A stretch of 64,000 nucleotides of DNA from Nymphalis io (lineage: Eukaryota; Arthropoda; Insecta; Lepidoptera; Nymphalidae): assembly GCF_905147045.1 (NCBI RefSeq), contig NC_065889.1, forward strand, positions 7,011,001 through 7,075,000. The letters are read 5' to 3'. The notes under the pieces are model-generated. The model did no database searches. It saw only the letters and a program-made list of their open reading frames with translations, and was not told the DNA's origin. Every line of letters begins with the position of its first letter. Position 1 is the stretch's first letter. A program made the translations under genes and the position numbers. This document shows, in pieces, positions 12,801 to 25,900 of the stretch.

Positions 12801-15800
12801 ACTTTGTTTAGCTAGTGATTAGTTAAACAATGGCAATGCTGTGTCTTCTTTTTTCGAATGTCAAATTATTAAGGACAAATATAAGAGCAATCAGTGCTAC
12901 CTGGCTTCGTGCAGGCCCACCTGCACATCTGGGTGGTTAGTACCCACTCATCAGATATTCTGCCGCTAAGCAGCAATACTTAGTATTGTTGCTAAAGGAT
13001 ATTACACAACCAATGACTTTTTAAATGATTGGTCTGAGTTGTTTATTTCCAACCCGGTGGTAGACTTTTGACAATCAATAAGTAAGTGTAACGCTTTTAT
13101 ATTTAATAAAGATTTTCGAGTTTAACGTTGTTGCGTTTCGGTTTGAAGGGTGAGCGAGCCAGTATAACTACACGCACAAAGGACTGTTTATTATTTCTTA
13201 CCTCGTCAATGTTTATGGGCGGTTGTAACCACTTACCACCAGGTGGCCCATTTGCTCGTCCACCTGCCTATAACATAACAAAATAAATTAACTAAACTTC
13301 TGCTGAGCAACAATTTTAAGTGTGGCCGTAAATGTTTTATTTTATTTAATACGAGTTATTTGTCCTACATGTTACAATTCATATTGCTTTAATTTTAACA
13401 CTTCTTCTCAATATAAACTTTAACTGTCCCAAACGTTCTTAGGGGTACGTTTCCTTTTCACTTAATAATATATACAAATACTTATATGGATACAAATACT
13501 TTTTATTCAGAGCAAACAATAGGATTAAATGATATTATATATTTATTGTATTATTATGTAGATATTCCGATTTCAATTCCAATTCTTCCGAGACCATTAA
13601 AACGCTAATTAATCGGCGTATGAGAACATAAAACTATGCCATCTCCATTTTTTTTCTACAGTCCGAAAGGATGTTTTGGCGCGTGGTCTAAATCAGAATT
13701 AATAACGACATCTTGTCAAGTGTCCTATTTTGATAGTTGCTGCAACCATATAGTAATACCATACCTAAAAGAAAGTCTTCAATTCACATCTATGATAAAT
13801 AGTACACGAAATGAAATGAATTATAGAGTGGTTATATTTTGTGTTCTTACATTTTTCGTGACGCTTACGAAAAATGTCTGAAGCATCATCTAGTATAATT
13901 TTTACACCAGGAATGAATAGAAAAACAAGGAAATATATTGTGGATAATTTTGACATCGTTATACAGTTATAGAGATGATGGCGAAGGTGTAGTGAATAAA
14001 GAATTCGACACGCGACTATTTAAATAAATTAACGCAGAACATAATAATAGTAAAATATAATTTATAAGATATCAAGTTTGTGATTTTCTGGACGTGAATA
14101 ATTCATGGGATAGATAGATAATACCTAACATAATGCAGAATACTATATCCCAGTGAAAGCAAAGCTTTATGATATAATGTCTACATTTTTAACCTACACT
14201 ATTGTTAATAAGTTAAAGATTCACATTAGTAAATAATGTTATCATTCTTAATATAAAATACCTAGTAATCACCTTGCATTCAATAATAGTTTATAAGGTC
14301 TCTTTTTGATTTTTATGCTTAGTTTTTTCGGGAAACATGTGTGATATTCCGAGATTTTCATCAGACAAACCTCCATAATCATATTTTTCGGTACAACATT
14401 AACTGCCTCGAAAACTTATTAAAATATTTTGTAGATTAATCAATTTCCTTTTTTCCAGACATCGATTTTAACATAGTCATTTATATTTGAAACAGAATAT
14501 GTAACAGATACAAAATATCCCATGCGGCATACAGTGACAAATTTACAAATTAATTCAATTTTTCTATTTTTAGTTCGCCTATAAGTATCTAGTTCAGGTA
14601 ATGAACATTGGACCGACTGGTGGAATTGTTGGATCACTTTCATACTTCGATATAATTGCCGACGTTTTGATTGATTTCAATACAGACGAAATTCAGTTAC
14701 AACAATTCTCCATCGTCGAACGCGGGTAAGATCACTTAGTATTTATATTATATACTATTTATTTGTTTATTTAAATAACTACATACATACAATACATAGG
14801 TTCATATACTACATACATACAATATGTAGCTAAATGTCATATAAATTTATTGATTATGCAAAATTTTATTTAATTTTGGTACACATTAATATTATAAGAA
14901 AAACAAACTATGAATTTAAATTAAATGTAAATATAATAGCATTTATACTTGAAAAACCTGTCTGAAGTTTACGAAACGGAGACATCACTTAGCTTTGACA
15001 GTCTTGTGTTTTCATATAAGCTCGTAGTTATTTAGGTCTAAGATCCGAAATAGGACTGACCTTCACACATCTTAAGAAAAAAAATATTTTTATCCGGTAA
15101 GCAGATGGGTAAAGATCAAATCTAATTCGGATCTCGTACTATATTATTACTTTATTTGAATTATAAGTGAGAGCACTTAGCCGGTCTAATGTATATCATT
15201 TTCCAATGACTCGTATCCTGTCAAGGATAGGTTTATTTTTTCTTACTGCTCTGGTGTGGTTCGTTGAAGACACATATTGAATAGAATCAAATTGAATTAA
15301 CTTTATTTGCGACACATACTGCTTACATAAATGTGATAAGATTTATCGCATAATAACAAAAATATAAACAAACACGAAAAAAATTGTAAAAAAAAATACA
15401 CGAAAATAACAAATAAATAATGTCTGCACATAAGTGTACCGACCAAAACAGGACAGTCACTTAGCCTAAGTTCAGAGACCAGGGGCAAACATGTAATTGC
15501 TGTCTTAATGGACGTCAGTGACAGCTACAAATGAATCTAAATAAACGTGGTAGATTTTTTTCGACCCATGCATGTTTCTTTAAGATGTTTCATTCCTTAA
15601 CGGCCGAGGACTAACCTATGTAGGTACATAGGATTTAAAATTTACATCTTGTATTAGAAGAATAAATTAAGTACGTGAAAACGCAGGGATGCTTGTTCAG
15701 ATTTGTAGTAACGATTTTCTACTTAGTCGTATTTACTGGACTATCTAGCTCGGCTAGTTACTTAAAAATGTTGCTAGATGTCATTGAGATTTTTTAGTTA

Positions 15801-16038
15801 TGACTAATCCATGTATTTATGATTTGTTTTTAGGCGTCTGCGGGTACGGCTAATTGGCAACATTTTGTTTGACTGGTTACTAAATCCACTGATATCTGTA
15901 TTTACAACTCTCTTCAACGGTGTCATAATGAATGTGGTAGAATTGACCATTCGTACTGTGTTTCGTGGAGCCATCGTTGCCATAAACCAAAACGTTCGTG
16001 AAATCATCGATTTAATTGAATCGTTTTCGAACAACTAA
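9812..16038 (+). CDS. Secreted group-7 mite-allergen-like (JHBP/BPI-fold) protein, 5 exons, complete
   Basis: Exons are 9812-9897, 10732-10867, 11332-11484, 14574-14725 and 15834-16038. The 732 nt of coding sequence encode 243 residues with stop TAA. All junctions keep frame, and donors and acceptors are GT/AG (GTATGT, GTTAGT, GTAAGT, GTAAGA). Residues 1-20 form a signal peptide (hydrophobic ALVLIFLVAAA, likely cleavage after AEA). The mature part has WLKLHDGQMTGLVNVARSG, then NYYQKSLRVRVQLRFSDLE, a VMNIGPTGGIVG segment, and an amphipathic C-terminus lacking Cys. This order fits insect proteins related to mite group-7 allergen (Pfam Grp7_allergen), which share the elongated lipid-binding fold of juvenile-hormone-binding and BPI proteins. 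The ligand is unknown. AATAAA lies at 16073. SINE-A and SINE-B copies occupy the introns. The family call is by eye. Confidence 0.75.
10074..10318 (+). mobile_element. SINE family A copy, diverged
   Basis: Starts TTGGTGGTAGGGCTTGAGTA and carries GCCGGTTTGAAGGGTG. The 3' end degrades into duplicated GGGCGG blocks. It lies in intron 1 of the group-7-like gene. Confidence 0.7.
10981..11252 (+). mobile_element. SINE family A copy
   Basis: CTTGGTGGTAAGACTTTGTG through TTCCGGTTAGAAGGGTG to an A-rich tail. It lies in intron 2 of the group-7-like gene, upstream of the exon at 11332. Confidence 0.7.
12020..12330 (+). mobile_element. SINE family B copy, degraded
   Basis: The tRNA-like head GTCCTGGGTTTAAATCTGGG is followed by AAAGTTATTGGGGTTTTCTG and eroded body blocks. 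Intron 3 of the group-7-like gene. Confidence 0.65.
12898..13282 (+). mobile_element. SINE family A copy split by an insertion
   Basis: The left part ends TTAGTATTGTTGC at 12992 and the right part resumes TTGTTGCGTTTCGGTTTGAA at 13128. The family consensus reads straight across, so 142 bp were added with a 7-bp duplication (TTGTTGC). Confidence 0.75.
12993..13134. mobile_element. Unclassified 142-bp insertion inside SINE A
   Basis: It is flanked by TTGTTGC at 12986-12992 and 13128-13134. Its ends show no clear terminal inverted repeats and no tail, so the class is unknown. Confidence 0.55.
13668..13881 (+). CDS. Orphan exon-like ORF in intron 3 of the group-7-like gene
   Basis: A TTTTTTTCTACAG acceptor precedes an open frame starting SPKGCFGAWSKSELITTSC, with a DSCCNHI stretch and a C-terminal hydrophobic run (VVIFCVLTFFVTL) before TGA at 13879-13881. 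Cys-rich sequence with CCN plus a hydrophobic tail recalls Ly6/uPAR-type GPI-anchored proteins or receptor ectodomains, but spacing to other cysteines does not prove this. No partner exon was found. It could be a nested gene's last exon, an alternative exon, or chance. Confidence 0.3.
15285..15495 (-). mobile_element. Possible retroelement 3'-end relic
   Basis: TGAATTAACTTTATTTGCGACACATAC looks, read on the minus strand, like an AATAAA-type 3' end with adjoining 3' UTR. Similar ends occur in lepidopteran non-LTR elements. The evidence is weak. Confidence 0.3.
15560..15765 (-). mobile_element. Degraded SINE family C copy
   Basis: Blocks AGAAGAATAAATTAAGTACG and GTGAAAACGCAGGGATGCTT, then CTATCTAGCTCGGCT, follow the order of the full family-C copies but with many changes. 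Confidence 0.5.
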
Positions 16039-16444
16039 AATGTATTATTATAATTTTAATCAAAAATTGCAGAATAAAGATATTTTGAAATGCAGTTTTT
16101 TTTTAATCCCTGAGATCGAGATTCCTGGAAAATGAGATTATTTATAAGGTCCTCAGGAGGTATCTATTCTAGGTCTAATATGCACAATCTAAGATAGACA
16201 GACAAAGTTTGGTCAGCTTTGGATGCGAAGAAAGTCATACCTGTTAGGAATATACCATACCAATCAAAATATATAAGAGTTCTATAGTATCCTATAATAC
16301 TCGTATTGGACCGTAAGTTAGAAGACTATGTATGAGTAGTCTATACTGGATACGTCTAAAGTAATTAATACGTAAATAGATAAACAAGAATAGACTAATA
16401 GTGTGAAACAGTGGGCTGACGTGAAAATACCCATTACCCTTTGG

Positions 16445-16785
16445 TAAGCTGTTTCGTGCAGGCCTCTCTGAGTAGCTACTTGGCGATAATGATGATATAC
16501 TTTTAACCGATTTCGGCCATGGTGCTTATTCTCACGGAAGACTAGTCAACTGCGCAGTACATATTAAAGTACATGTGCGCATCAATTCTCGTCGATCCGA
16601 TGGGACGACACATCCGACACGACACGAGGTAAGGGGTAAATACTGCTGTCTTTTAATTATTCTGCCAACACCCACTTACCAATTATTCTACCAACTAACA
16701 TCAATGCTGTGTATTTTTCTGTTCCGGTTTGAATGGTGACCTAGTCAGGATATTTACCCTATAAGTTATAGTTCTTGCAGACCCA
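16445..16785 (+). mobile_element. SINE family A copy interrupted by a SINE B copy
   Basis: The left piece (GTTTCGTGCAGGCCTCTCTG) and the right piece (CACCCACTTACCAATTATTC, TTCCGGTTTGAATGGTGA) together follow the family-A consensus. Minus-strand family-B sequence lies between them. It lies between the group-7-like gene and the 3' end of anoctamin copy 1. Confidence 0.6.
16483..16630 (-). mobile_element. SINE family B fragment nested in SINE A
   Basis: Contains the reverse complement of the family-B tail (CGATTTCGGCCATGG), GTCAACTGCGCAG and ACACGACACGAGG. The tRNA-like head is missing, so it is 5' truncated. Confidence 0.6.
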
Positions 16786-16889
16786 TCGAAAGACACAGAC
16801 ACATCAAAAGATCACTAATCATCTTAACATTCTTTTAGTAATATTAAAATTTATTAAAAAACAATGATAAATTATTGCAATTCATTTTT

Positions 16890-16895
16890 TTTATT
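16890..16895 (-). terminator. Polyadenylation signal of anoctamin copy 1
   Basis: AATAAA on the minus strand, about 90 nt after the stop codon of exon S. Confidence 0.55.
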
Positions 16896-16984
16896 AAGTA
16901 TAATGTACATATTGTGTAAGAATAGTTTAAAGTTACAATAAATCAAACTAAATAATGTTTTGATAAATATTCTGCTAAAATCTG

Positions 16985-19900
16985 TTAATTCTTTTTTAGC
17001 GATGTGTTAACAGTTTTGTAATAGTAGTAAAGTGTTTTAATCCTCTTCTCGGCATCTTTAGTCTCTTTTATTTTCGCTATGTATGGTGGAAACAAGTGTT
17101 TGATAATAAAAAAACCCAAACCCATTATATGCTGAAAAAAGTAAAAAAATGCCGTAAAGAATGACTAAAGCAATATTTAAATACTATTTGTTGAAGGGAA
17201 AATTCTTAGACTGCAAATCGATAGGTGAACGAAAATTTAATTTTGAAGACGTGTCTCGTTTAGGCAAATTTCGTAACACGAGTGAGAAAAAGATAGATTG
17301 AGCTGTATATTATAAGAAGTTTCACTTCTAACACATTTATGGTGTTGCATGCACAATTATTTTTATTATTAATCTCTATATTTTCTTTATGAAAAGGAAT
17401 GAATGGCGTTGCATATCTAGAACAAAGATGAAAATGAATAGTGATGGACCAAAGAAAAGTTGGAAGAGTTGTGCGAATGATGTGAAGAGAATGACCACAA
17501 TGGAAATGAGAAAAGTTTAAGGGAGTTATGATTTATTTTTAAGTTGAACTTACGACTAAAAGTATTAAATAACGTAATTTAAAAAAGTAAAATAAATGTG
17601 AAAAAGTTGTACGGATCTCGGAATAATCGTAGCTCTTGTAGATGATATTATTCTTTTCCACTAAATCTATGAACAAAAGTTAATTATATTTACTTTGTTA
17701 TTTTTAATATTTTATTTAAGTCAAATATAATTATAATATAAAGGATGTGGACACACGTGTTACGGCACGGCGCCGCTACCGACAGACGGTGCGGCGTTGC
17801 GCTGCATCACGGTGCCGTGTACGATGCACCGCGATGTTTTGCTGTTACTTAATTCGCACGTGTTAAAAAAATTGTTGACAATTAAAATGTGTTAATGGAA
17901 GAACGGGACGTGCTTCCCCTATTGCATTTAAAAAGAAGTTATTCGACCGATAGCGGCGCCGTGACGTAACACGGTGGCCGGTGGAGCACGGTAGACATGT
18001 GTCCACGTCCAAAGACTTAATGAGAATAATAATAATCAAATCAAAATATTTTTATTCAAGTAGACATTTTACAAGTACTTATGAATCGTCAAGCGCTACC
18101 ACCGATTCAGAATGTAGATTCTACCGAGAAGAACACACAAGAAACTCAGTAATTATTCTTTTTTTGTTTAAATACAAATTTAAATAAATTACATACACTT
18201 ATTTCCTGCACGAGATCCAGCAATCAATCAATCCATGCACTTTTGTCTGACATATATTCAGATACAGAGTTTACTAAGAAGTTTTTTTTATAAGTAATTG
18301 AAGCCTAATGAAATGTCAAGTATATACAGCGGAATTTTATTAAAAATGCAAATCTAGCCCTAAAAAAGATTTATTAACTTTAATAAGACGGAAGCTAGGA
18401 ATTATAATTTTATTTCTATCTCTAGTATTAAATTGATGTCACTTTCTTTGGTATAGTTATTAATATTGTTACATATACATAGAATATTAGCGTAAATATG
18501 CTGTGATGCAACCCTCATAATACTCATATTCTTGTCTGAAGGAAGCTCCTAAGTTATAAATAGTCCGTACGGTCTTTTTTTGAAGAATGAAAATCGCTTT
18601 AATGTCTTTACCCCAAAGAAGGAAGACGTTAAATATAATACTGTGGAAGTTACTAAAATAAGCAATCCTGGCAGTTTCGACATCTGTAAATGGCCTAACT
18701 TTCCTTATAGGATATACCACGGAGCTACCTACTAGAGATGACGAATGGGGACTCCACTGGAACTAAGATTCCAAGGTTGCTCCCAAGTTTGGTGGAGTTA
18801 AAAATTACACGATCAATATTGTTCATTTTTAAAAGCAAGCAAGTATTTTTGGTTAAGCAAGACAATTAGTTTTTTTAGCATCAAGTTGTTAATTTGTTAA
18901 ATTTATTTGTTGTTAAGTTATTAACCTTAAGTCAATATAGAATTTTTTAAATTGTAGAATTTTTGTGTTGTATGTATTATTTACTTCATCGCCATTTTTA
19001 ATCTTGTCAACTTTAAAAATAAATTGGTTTCATCAGCAAATAATACAATATCACACAAGCCATTCATAAAATACGAGAGGGCATTTATATTAATTCTTGT
19101 GGAACGCCCATTTTAAAAGTAGATCCGGAAGACTTCTCACCATTTACAGAAGCTTTCTATCAATTAAATAAAATTTGAGTAGTTCTAAAGTTACGGCTTT
19201 AACGCCATAGTAACCTAACTTACTAAGTAGAATATCGTGTTCCCAGGCTTCATATATATGCTTTAAGAGTGACACACCTGCGTTTGTCGTCGATCTTCAC
19301 TTATTAGAACCACTATGCAGGTATATGTATTGATATTGAAATGTTTTAAAAGTGGAGTAAAATTGTTTTTGAAGATAATACCAATCCATATTTTAAATAA
19401 CGATAATGTTTTACAATCAAATAGCAGCAACGAAAGCACTAATAGTGATAACGAGGTAAATTTTTCATTATAGTCTGAAAATATTAATAAATTTGCAAAA
19501 TAGATTATTAACATTTGTGTAAAAACATAAAATTAGAAATTGACACAATAAGTGCAAAATTCTGCATTAGTTAGGTGGCAAAATGTTAGATTTATATGTT
19601 ATAGAAAGTTATAAAACTAGCTTATTAGACAGGCAATGGATAAGGGAATTAATAATAAGTTATACAATACTACATTTTCATAATATTATAGATGAAATTT
19701 TTAATTTCGAATCTTCTAGATACTCTTAAGGATTTCTTTAGATCATTCCAGACAGAAGGAGATTAGTCAGTGGAACTGTTGGATTTAATTTACGACCAGC
19801 CACGTGTCCTATATTTGTGCAAGCATGTCGATTGGCATACTCTCATCGCGAACCAGTTGAGAATCCAGTTAGTAGTTCAGACTGTAGTGGTATGTGTGGT

Positions 19901-22900
19901 GATTTTAAATTAACTTTAAACAAATGCCTTAAGATGGATCGTTTTCCTTAATCACGATCAGAAGACTTATTAGCCTTATTAACTATTATAAAGTTATATG
20001 GTGGGCAGAAATTCATTAAGGTAGACTTATGAAAAGCCTATGCTCAATTTGAATTAAATGAGTCTAAAAATTTACAGTTATCACCACAGACAAGGGATTT
20101 TTTTTTATGTATAATCGTTTATGTATAATTGTTTATTACATGGGTTGGCATCTAGTCGTGGAATTTTTCAAATGAAACTTGAGCAGGTATTTGGTGATAT
20201 GCCTAGAGTTGGAGTATTTTAGGACGATATTGTCCGTTTGGAATGTTTGTTCGATTATAATAATATCAGGTATAAATCTCACTTAAATACACTTAGCGTT
20301 TAGAAAAATATGAATTAAAGTTAAATAAGAAAAATGCTCATGATTGATGCGCAAAGAGGAATTAATTAATTTACGTTAAGAACAGACCATAAGCCGCTAG
20401 TATCAATTTTTGGCAGTAAGTCAGGAATACCGGTTATGGCTGCTAGTAGAATGCAGCGATGGGCCATTTTACTTTCGGGCTATAGTTATGATGTTGAGTA
20501 TTTACGTAGCGATAAGAATGCAGCTGACGTATTGTCAAGGCTACCTGCTGGAAAAGTTAAGGCTCTATCTACGGTAACAACATATATTAATTTTATACAA
20601 AAAAATATCCGTATTAAAGACGTTATAAAAAATCATGTTCGTAAAGAAGACATAATATGTATGTATACACAACGGTTGGCCAATTCAAAATAAAGGTGAT
20701 GTATTTTAACCTTCTTTCTTATAACCCACAAACATTTTAAGTTGATGCAAAAAGTTCAAAGTTACCAGATGAGGATCGGTATACAAAAAACTAAAATGTA
20801 TTGCTGGAGCTCAATACAAGACACCTCAACAGTTGATTCGATAGAGAGACGTACAATATCTGACTATCTTTACAATTTATTTCATTCTTAGTCAAAATTA
20901 TTGAGCCTCCACGAATAGCTGAAACTCATTCATGTTAACGTATAATATGAATTTCGAAACGATTCATAAACACTTTAAGTACTATATCAACATTAACTAA
21001 TGTAGACTTTTTAAAAGGACAATATCGCGTTGCGGTCTGTGTTTTGAATAATGAGTATTTTTGTTCTTTAAGCCCTATACACACATATATCAAACAATGT
21101 CGACCAATTATTTTTTTAAAATCTTAAGTTTTTCACTTACCGTCTGAGTAACACCGTTGATCATCTCTCTAGAACAAACCAGATTATGTCATTATTATTT
21201 TAAATTCAATGCTCATGAAGTAAGTTCGCATTGGAGCAACGTGGTGGAATAAGCTCCAAACCTTCTCCTCAAAAAGAGGTGCGGAGGCCTTTAGCCCAGC
21301 AGTGGGACATTCACAGGCTGTTACGGAAGTAAGTTTAGGATATGAAATTATAATTAAAAAAAACAATCCTGTATTTAATTAAAATATATTTCGTGGCTAT
21401 TTAGGTGATATATGAATACGTACGCAATTCTCAGCTTTTATCGGTTAACTTTATAGATCCTACCGCGTCCCGATTCCCATGCGATGATTATCCATTTTTG
21501 GCAGCTGTTAGCAGAGCACATTCCACCAAAGGTATTAAATGAATGGAATTTAATAAGGTATTACGCTAATTTTGTGAATGTGAAATTATGAAAATAATAT
21601 TGTTACTTGTGGATTATGACATGTCAATGTCGATGAAAATAAGAAGTGATTTATTTGTACTGTGCACAAAATACCAAATGTCAATATAATAAATCGCTAA
21701 GTAGCGGGTATCTTTCTTGTTTTACGCTTCGCAGATATTTTTTTACTCTTGCTTCCGAAACCTGGCTAAACTGACTACTCCATTAACGACCTCGCTTTGC
21801 TATATCGCTATTATCTACCATCGAGAAAATGCTAGAAATATGTAGAAATATGAGGCACATAAACAAAAAATAAAAATAAGAATGACCTTCCGAGTTCAAA
21901 GTATATATAATCAGGGGTGTATAATAAGCTTGCCCTTGATGGGAACCTGTATTAAAATTTGGAGGGGGCCTTCTTCCTAACTGCGGCGTTCGTTCGTGAT
22001 ACATTGATATACTTTATTTTCTGTTTTTTTATTTTTTCGTTATTTTTTTATATTTTTTTATTTCTATTACATATGAAGCCTTGAACCAATTTTTTTTTAA
22101 TTCATTTATTTTAAAGAGTTTTTTCTTTAAGAAAATGCCACCCTCATAGTGCTTACAGAACATTAAACTTTTCACATTGCTTAATTATATCATTCATGTC
22201 ATAGCGTTTACATCATTCTTAATAAGATCATTCACTAGCTTGTACAAAACTTTCGCTGGTTCTGATGTAGGGTCAGCGAGGACACTGTTACATGCCCCAC
22301 CACCCATCTCTCCGCAATAATTAATTAAACGTAAAAAATATATTCTATCAGCTTCGTTTCGAGCACACTCCATTATTACATGATACGTGTCTTCTATGAT
22401 ATTACATATACTTAGGTGAGGGTGTTTTACCCATAAGGAAACCAAAGTTATTTAATGGAATGTGTCCGGAACGAAGTCGAAGAGCTGTAACAATTGAAGA
22501 CCTGGTCATATTGGCACCATCAAACCAAAGACTTTCCCATAGGCCAGGCTGCATTGTTCTGTACCAGACCCCCTTAGTATGCGATCACTCATCAAAATAC
22601 TCTCTCCAAAATTTGTACAATCTTTGTTTAGCCAAATATAATAATTCCGAATGATATGGTAGGCAAGTGTAGAAAATACCATTTCGTGCTGCATCTTTTG
22701 CTAGTATATCAACCTTTTCATTATTTCCTATGCCAATATGAGCAGGTATCTACTGTAATATCACTTTTTTATTTTGACGAGAGAAACTTAGAATAAATTT
22801 CAAGATGGTATAGGCTATCGGAATTTCTCGAAAGGTCGAGGTAGACCGAGCCACATGCTGGAGAGCAGCTGACAGGATTACAAATCTATCACATTCTATA

Positions 22901-25900
22901 GAACTGATATATGATAAAGCCTCCACAATGTCTAATAGCTCTGCACGCATTACTGATATCTTAGTATCTACTCTAAGTTAACAACTAGTATTAGCTTGGG
23001 GATCATAAAAATAAACACCAATATCAGAGTTATCTTTCGAAGCATCTGTAAGCACTTGATAAAATGAAGAATATATTTCTATAATTGCCCGTTCAGATAA
23101 TAATTTTAAAACTGCTTTATTATAATTACTTTTACTGTTGTCAATTGTGGCTAAAGAGCATTTAATGTGAGAGGATAAATCCACATTGCTAACCCACGTG
23201 TCTAGACTGAACATTTCTAACTTATCGCTTTGGTGGATTCCGAAAGCGTTGTAATCATTGTGAATCATAATAAGTAGTGGTAGTTTCTTATTCCGCCAGT
23301 AAGAATTAGTACACACATTTTGAAATATATTTAATAGCCTGATAACTTTATTTTTAGCCATAGATTTACATTTTAGCCAAAATTTAGCTCCCAAATAATA
23401 TCTTCTGATCGATAATGGTGATATGCAAAGCTCATTTTCCATTATATGGATTGGTGTAGTCTTAACAAAGCCACCAATCAATCTGAGACCTTGATTTTGT
23501 AATACATCAACTTTTTTCAAATTTGTTTTACAACTATTATCATATAAGAAGCTAGCATAATCTATTCTGCTACGAATTAGCCCAAAATACAAAAGTCTTA
23601 AGTGAATAGGATGTACGCCCCAGCCCGGTCCTCTCAGAATTTTAAGAATATTTAATAAATTTAATATTTTTATTTTTAAGTCATTGATGTGTTTTGACCA
23701 TCTCAATGAATTGTCTAGCCAAACTCCTAAGTATTTAAAAGCGTTAACCTCTTAAATGAATTGGTAATTCAATTGTAACTCTTGAACCAATTTATTAATG
23801 GAGAATAAAATGACACCCTTATGTAAAGATTAACATTAACGAGTTAAACTAGCTTTATAAATTTATTTCTCAAATGTGTATTTATACGTATATAAAATTT
23901 TCAAATTTAGCTTAGGGCCTTAGAGTTCGAGTGAGCTTTTGGATAACATTTTATGAATTTTTGCTCAATGGGTTCGGAGGTAGCTAGGGGGCCCCGTATT
24001 ATTGATACGGCTGATACGGCAGTAGCTACGCCCTTGTATATAATGCACTTTTAATAACTTTATATTTATTCGTATATAATGCATTTTTAAACTTAACAGA
24101 AAATACTAAACCCGACATTATGAAATACAAAATAAAGTGTATTTTAGTTTGTATGACTAGCGGTCTTTGAATCGGTCGATGTTCTTTTCCGAACTGCTTG
24201 ATTTCACATTTAAGCTATATTCTTGATTTTTCTTGATCGATAGATAGAATATATTAGAACTATTAATTCGTTTTTTACAATATACCTATTGAACGCCGTA
24301 TTCAGAAGACATCGCGGACGTCACAATATGACATAGAAGTGCAAAAAATACTTACATGAATTAAAAGGCTGGTAAATCGATCGAGAGTTTCTACTACAGT
24401 GATGTTTTCAGCTTCCATAAAATATCTTTGAGTCATCCTTGTAGTTAATATTAACGTTAAAGCCTAAAATAATGAAAATCGTTTACAAATCAGTATGATT
24501 ACTGAGGCGAATAAAACATCGTTTATTTGATATCGAATCTTTTCATGATCTGAGTTATTGTATTTAATAACTCAAATCATAATTAGATTAAATATACCAG
24601 AAATTGATCGATGCGACATGAGTCGCATCGCTCATTAAGCAAGTTATCGGCCAGTTTGTTTAAATTAAAAATTCGTAAACTTGTATAAAAAAAACTTGTT
24701 TGAAATATCTTATAAACATAATTGTCTCGTCATGTAATGCATGATTAGAAATTTTTACAGTGGCATATATATATATATATATCATGACGGGACGATAGGT
24801 ATTTGGTCATTTTTAATTAAGATTAGGTTAAAAACTAATAAGCTCGCATCGAGACGGTTGGCCTTAAAAGGGCCCTGACAGGCGGGATGCTACTCAAGAT
24901 CAGCGGCCCCGATTGTCATGAGAAGGCCGACCGCCTCGAAACGCGGATGCGTGAAGTCCTCACGGAGTTTAACGTGAGGATAGCTCGCCCAATGAAAACG
25001 GGCGAGCTTAGAGTCTTGGATCTAGACGATGCCACGACACCAACAGAAGTCGCGTCGGCTGTTGCAGATGCGGGAGGATGTTCGGCGGAGAACGTTAACG
25101 TTGGTGAAATCCGTCGAACATCCATGTCGCTTGGCGTCGTCTGGGTTCGATGCCCTCTCTCCGCCATGGTTAAAGTCACAGCGGCAGGTCGCATCCGCAT
25201 TGGATGAGGCTCCGCAAGAGTCGAGACTCTGGAAAGTAGACCCTTACACTGCTACCGATGCTTCGAGAAGGGTCACGTCGTCAGAGATGCTCAAGCACTG
25301 TTGACCGGAGTGACAGATGCTTCGCCTGTGGTGAAACTGGTCACAAAGCGAGGGATTGCTCCTCCCGTCAAAGAAGTGTCCTTTATGCGCAGACATGGGT
25401 TGTCCTTCAGCACACCGTCTCGGCGCCAAAGGATGCTGTCCGACGAGGAGTAAGGGAAAGAAGAAAGCTTCTCCTCCTACTCCAGCCCAGACGACTGACG
25501 AGGCTTCTGCCTCAGCACCGGGCCCTAACCCGCTGGAGGCAATGGAAATCTCCAATTCGCGGCTATAGAGGTACTGCAGGCGAACCTTAACCACTGTCGC
25601 AATGCTCAGCAATTGCTGATGCAGACCGTTGCGGAGCGGTCCTCAGGTCTCGCAGTCATAGCGGAGCCCTATAATGTCCCCGACGACCCTCGCTGGTTCG
25701 GGGACGTAACAGGAACCGTCGCCATATATTGGGCGGGCGGTGAAGGTGTCCCACCTTGTTCCCTGCTTGAAAGGGGGCAGGGATTCGTGGCTGCAAGGTC
25801 CCTTTGGCTATCATCGGTTGCTACGTCTCTCCCAATAGATCCCTCGCCGACTACGAGGTGTACCTGGACGGGCTGGCAAGCTGCGTACGCAGATGCTGTT

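Noticed and set aside
19375..19484. Candidate for missing exon R of anoctamin copy 1 (minus strand, NEKFTSLSLLVLSLLLF)
   Set aside because: The acceptor and start phase fit, but no donor in the required phase occurs near the expected length.
21480..21590. Plus-strand reading DPTASRFPCDDYPFLAAVSR with splice-like edges
   Set aside because: No family recognised and no neighbouring exons. It lies in a repeat-rich intron on the strand opposite to the host gene.
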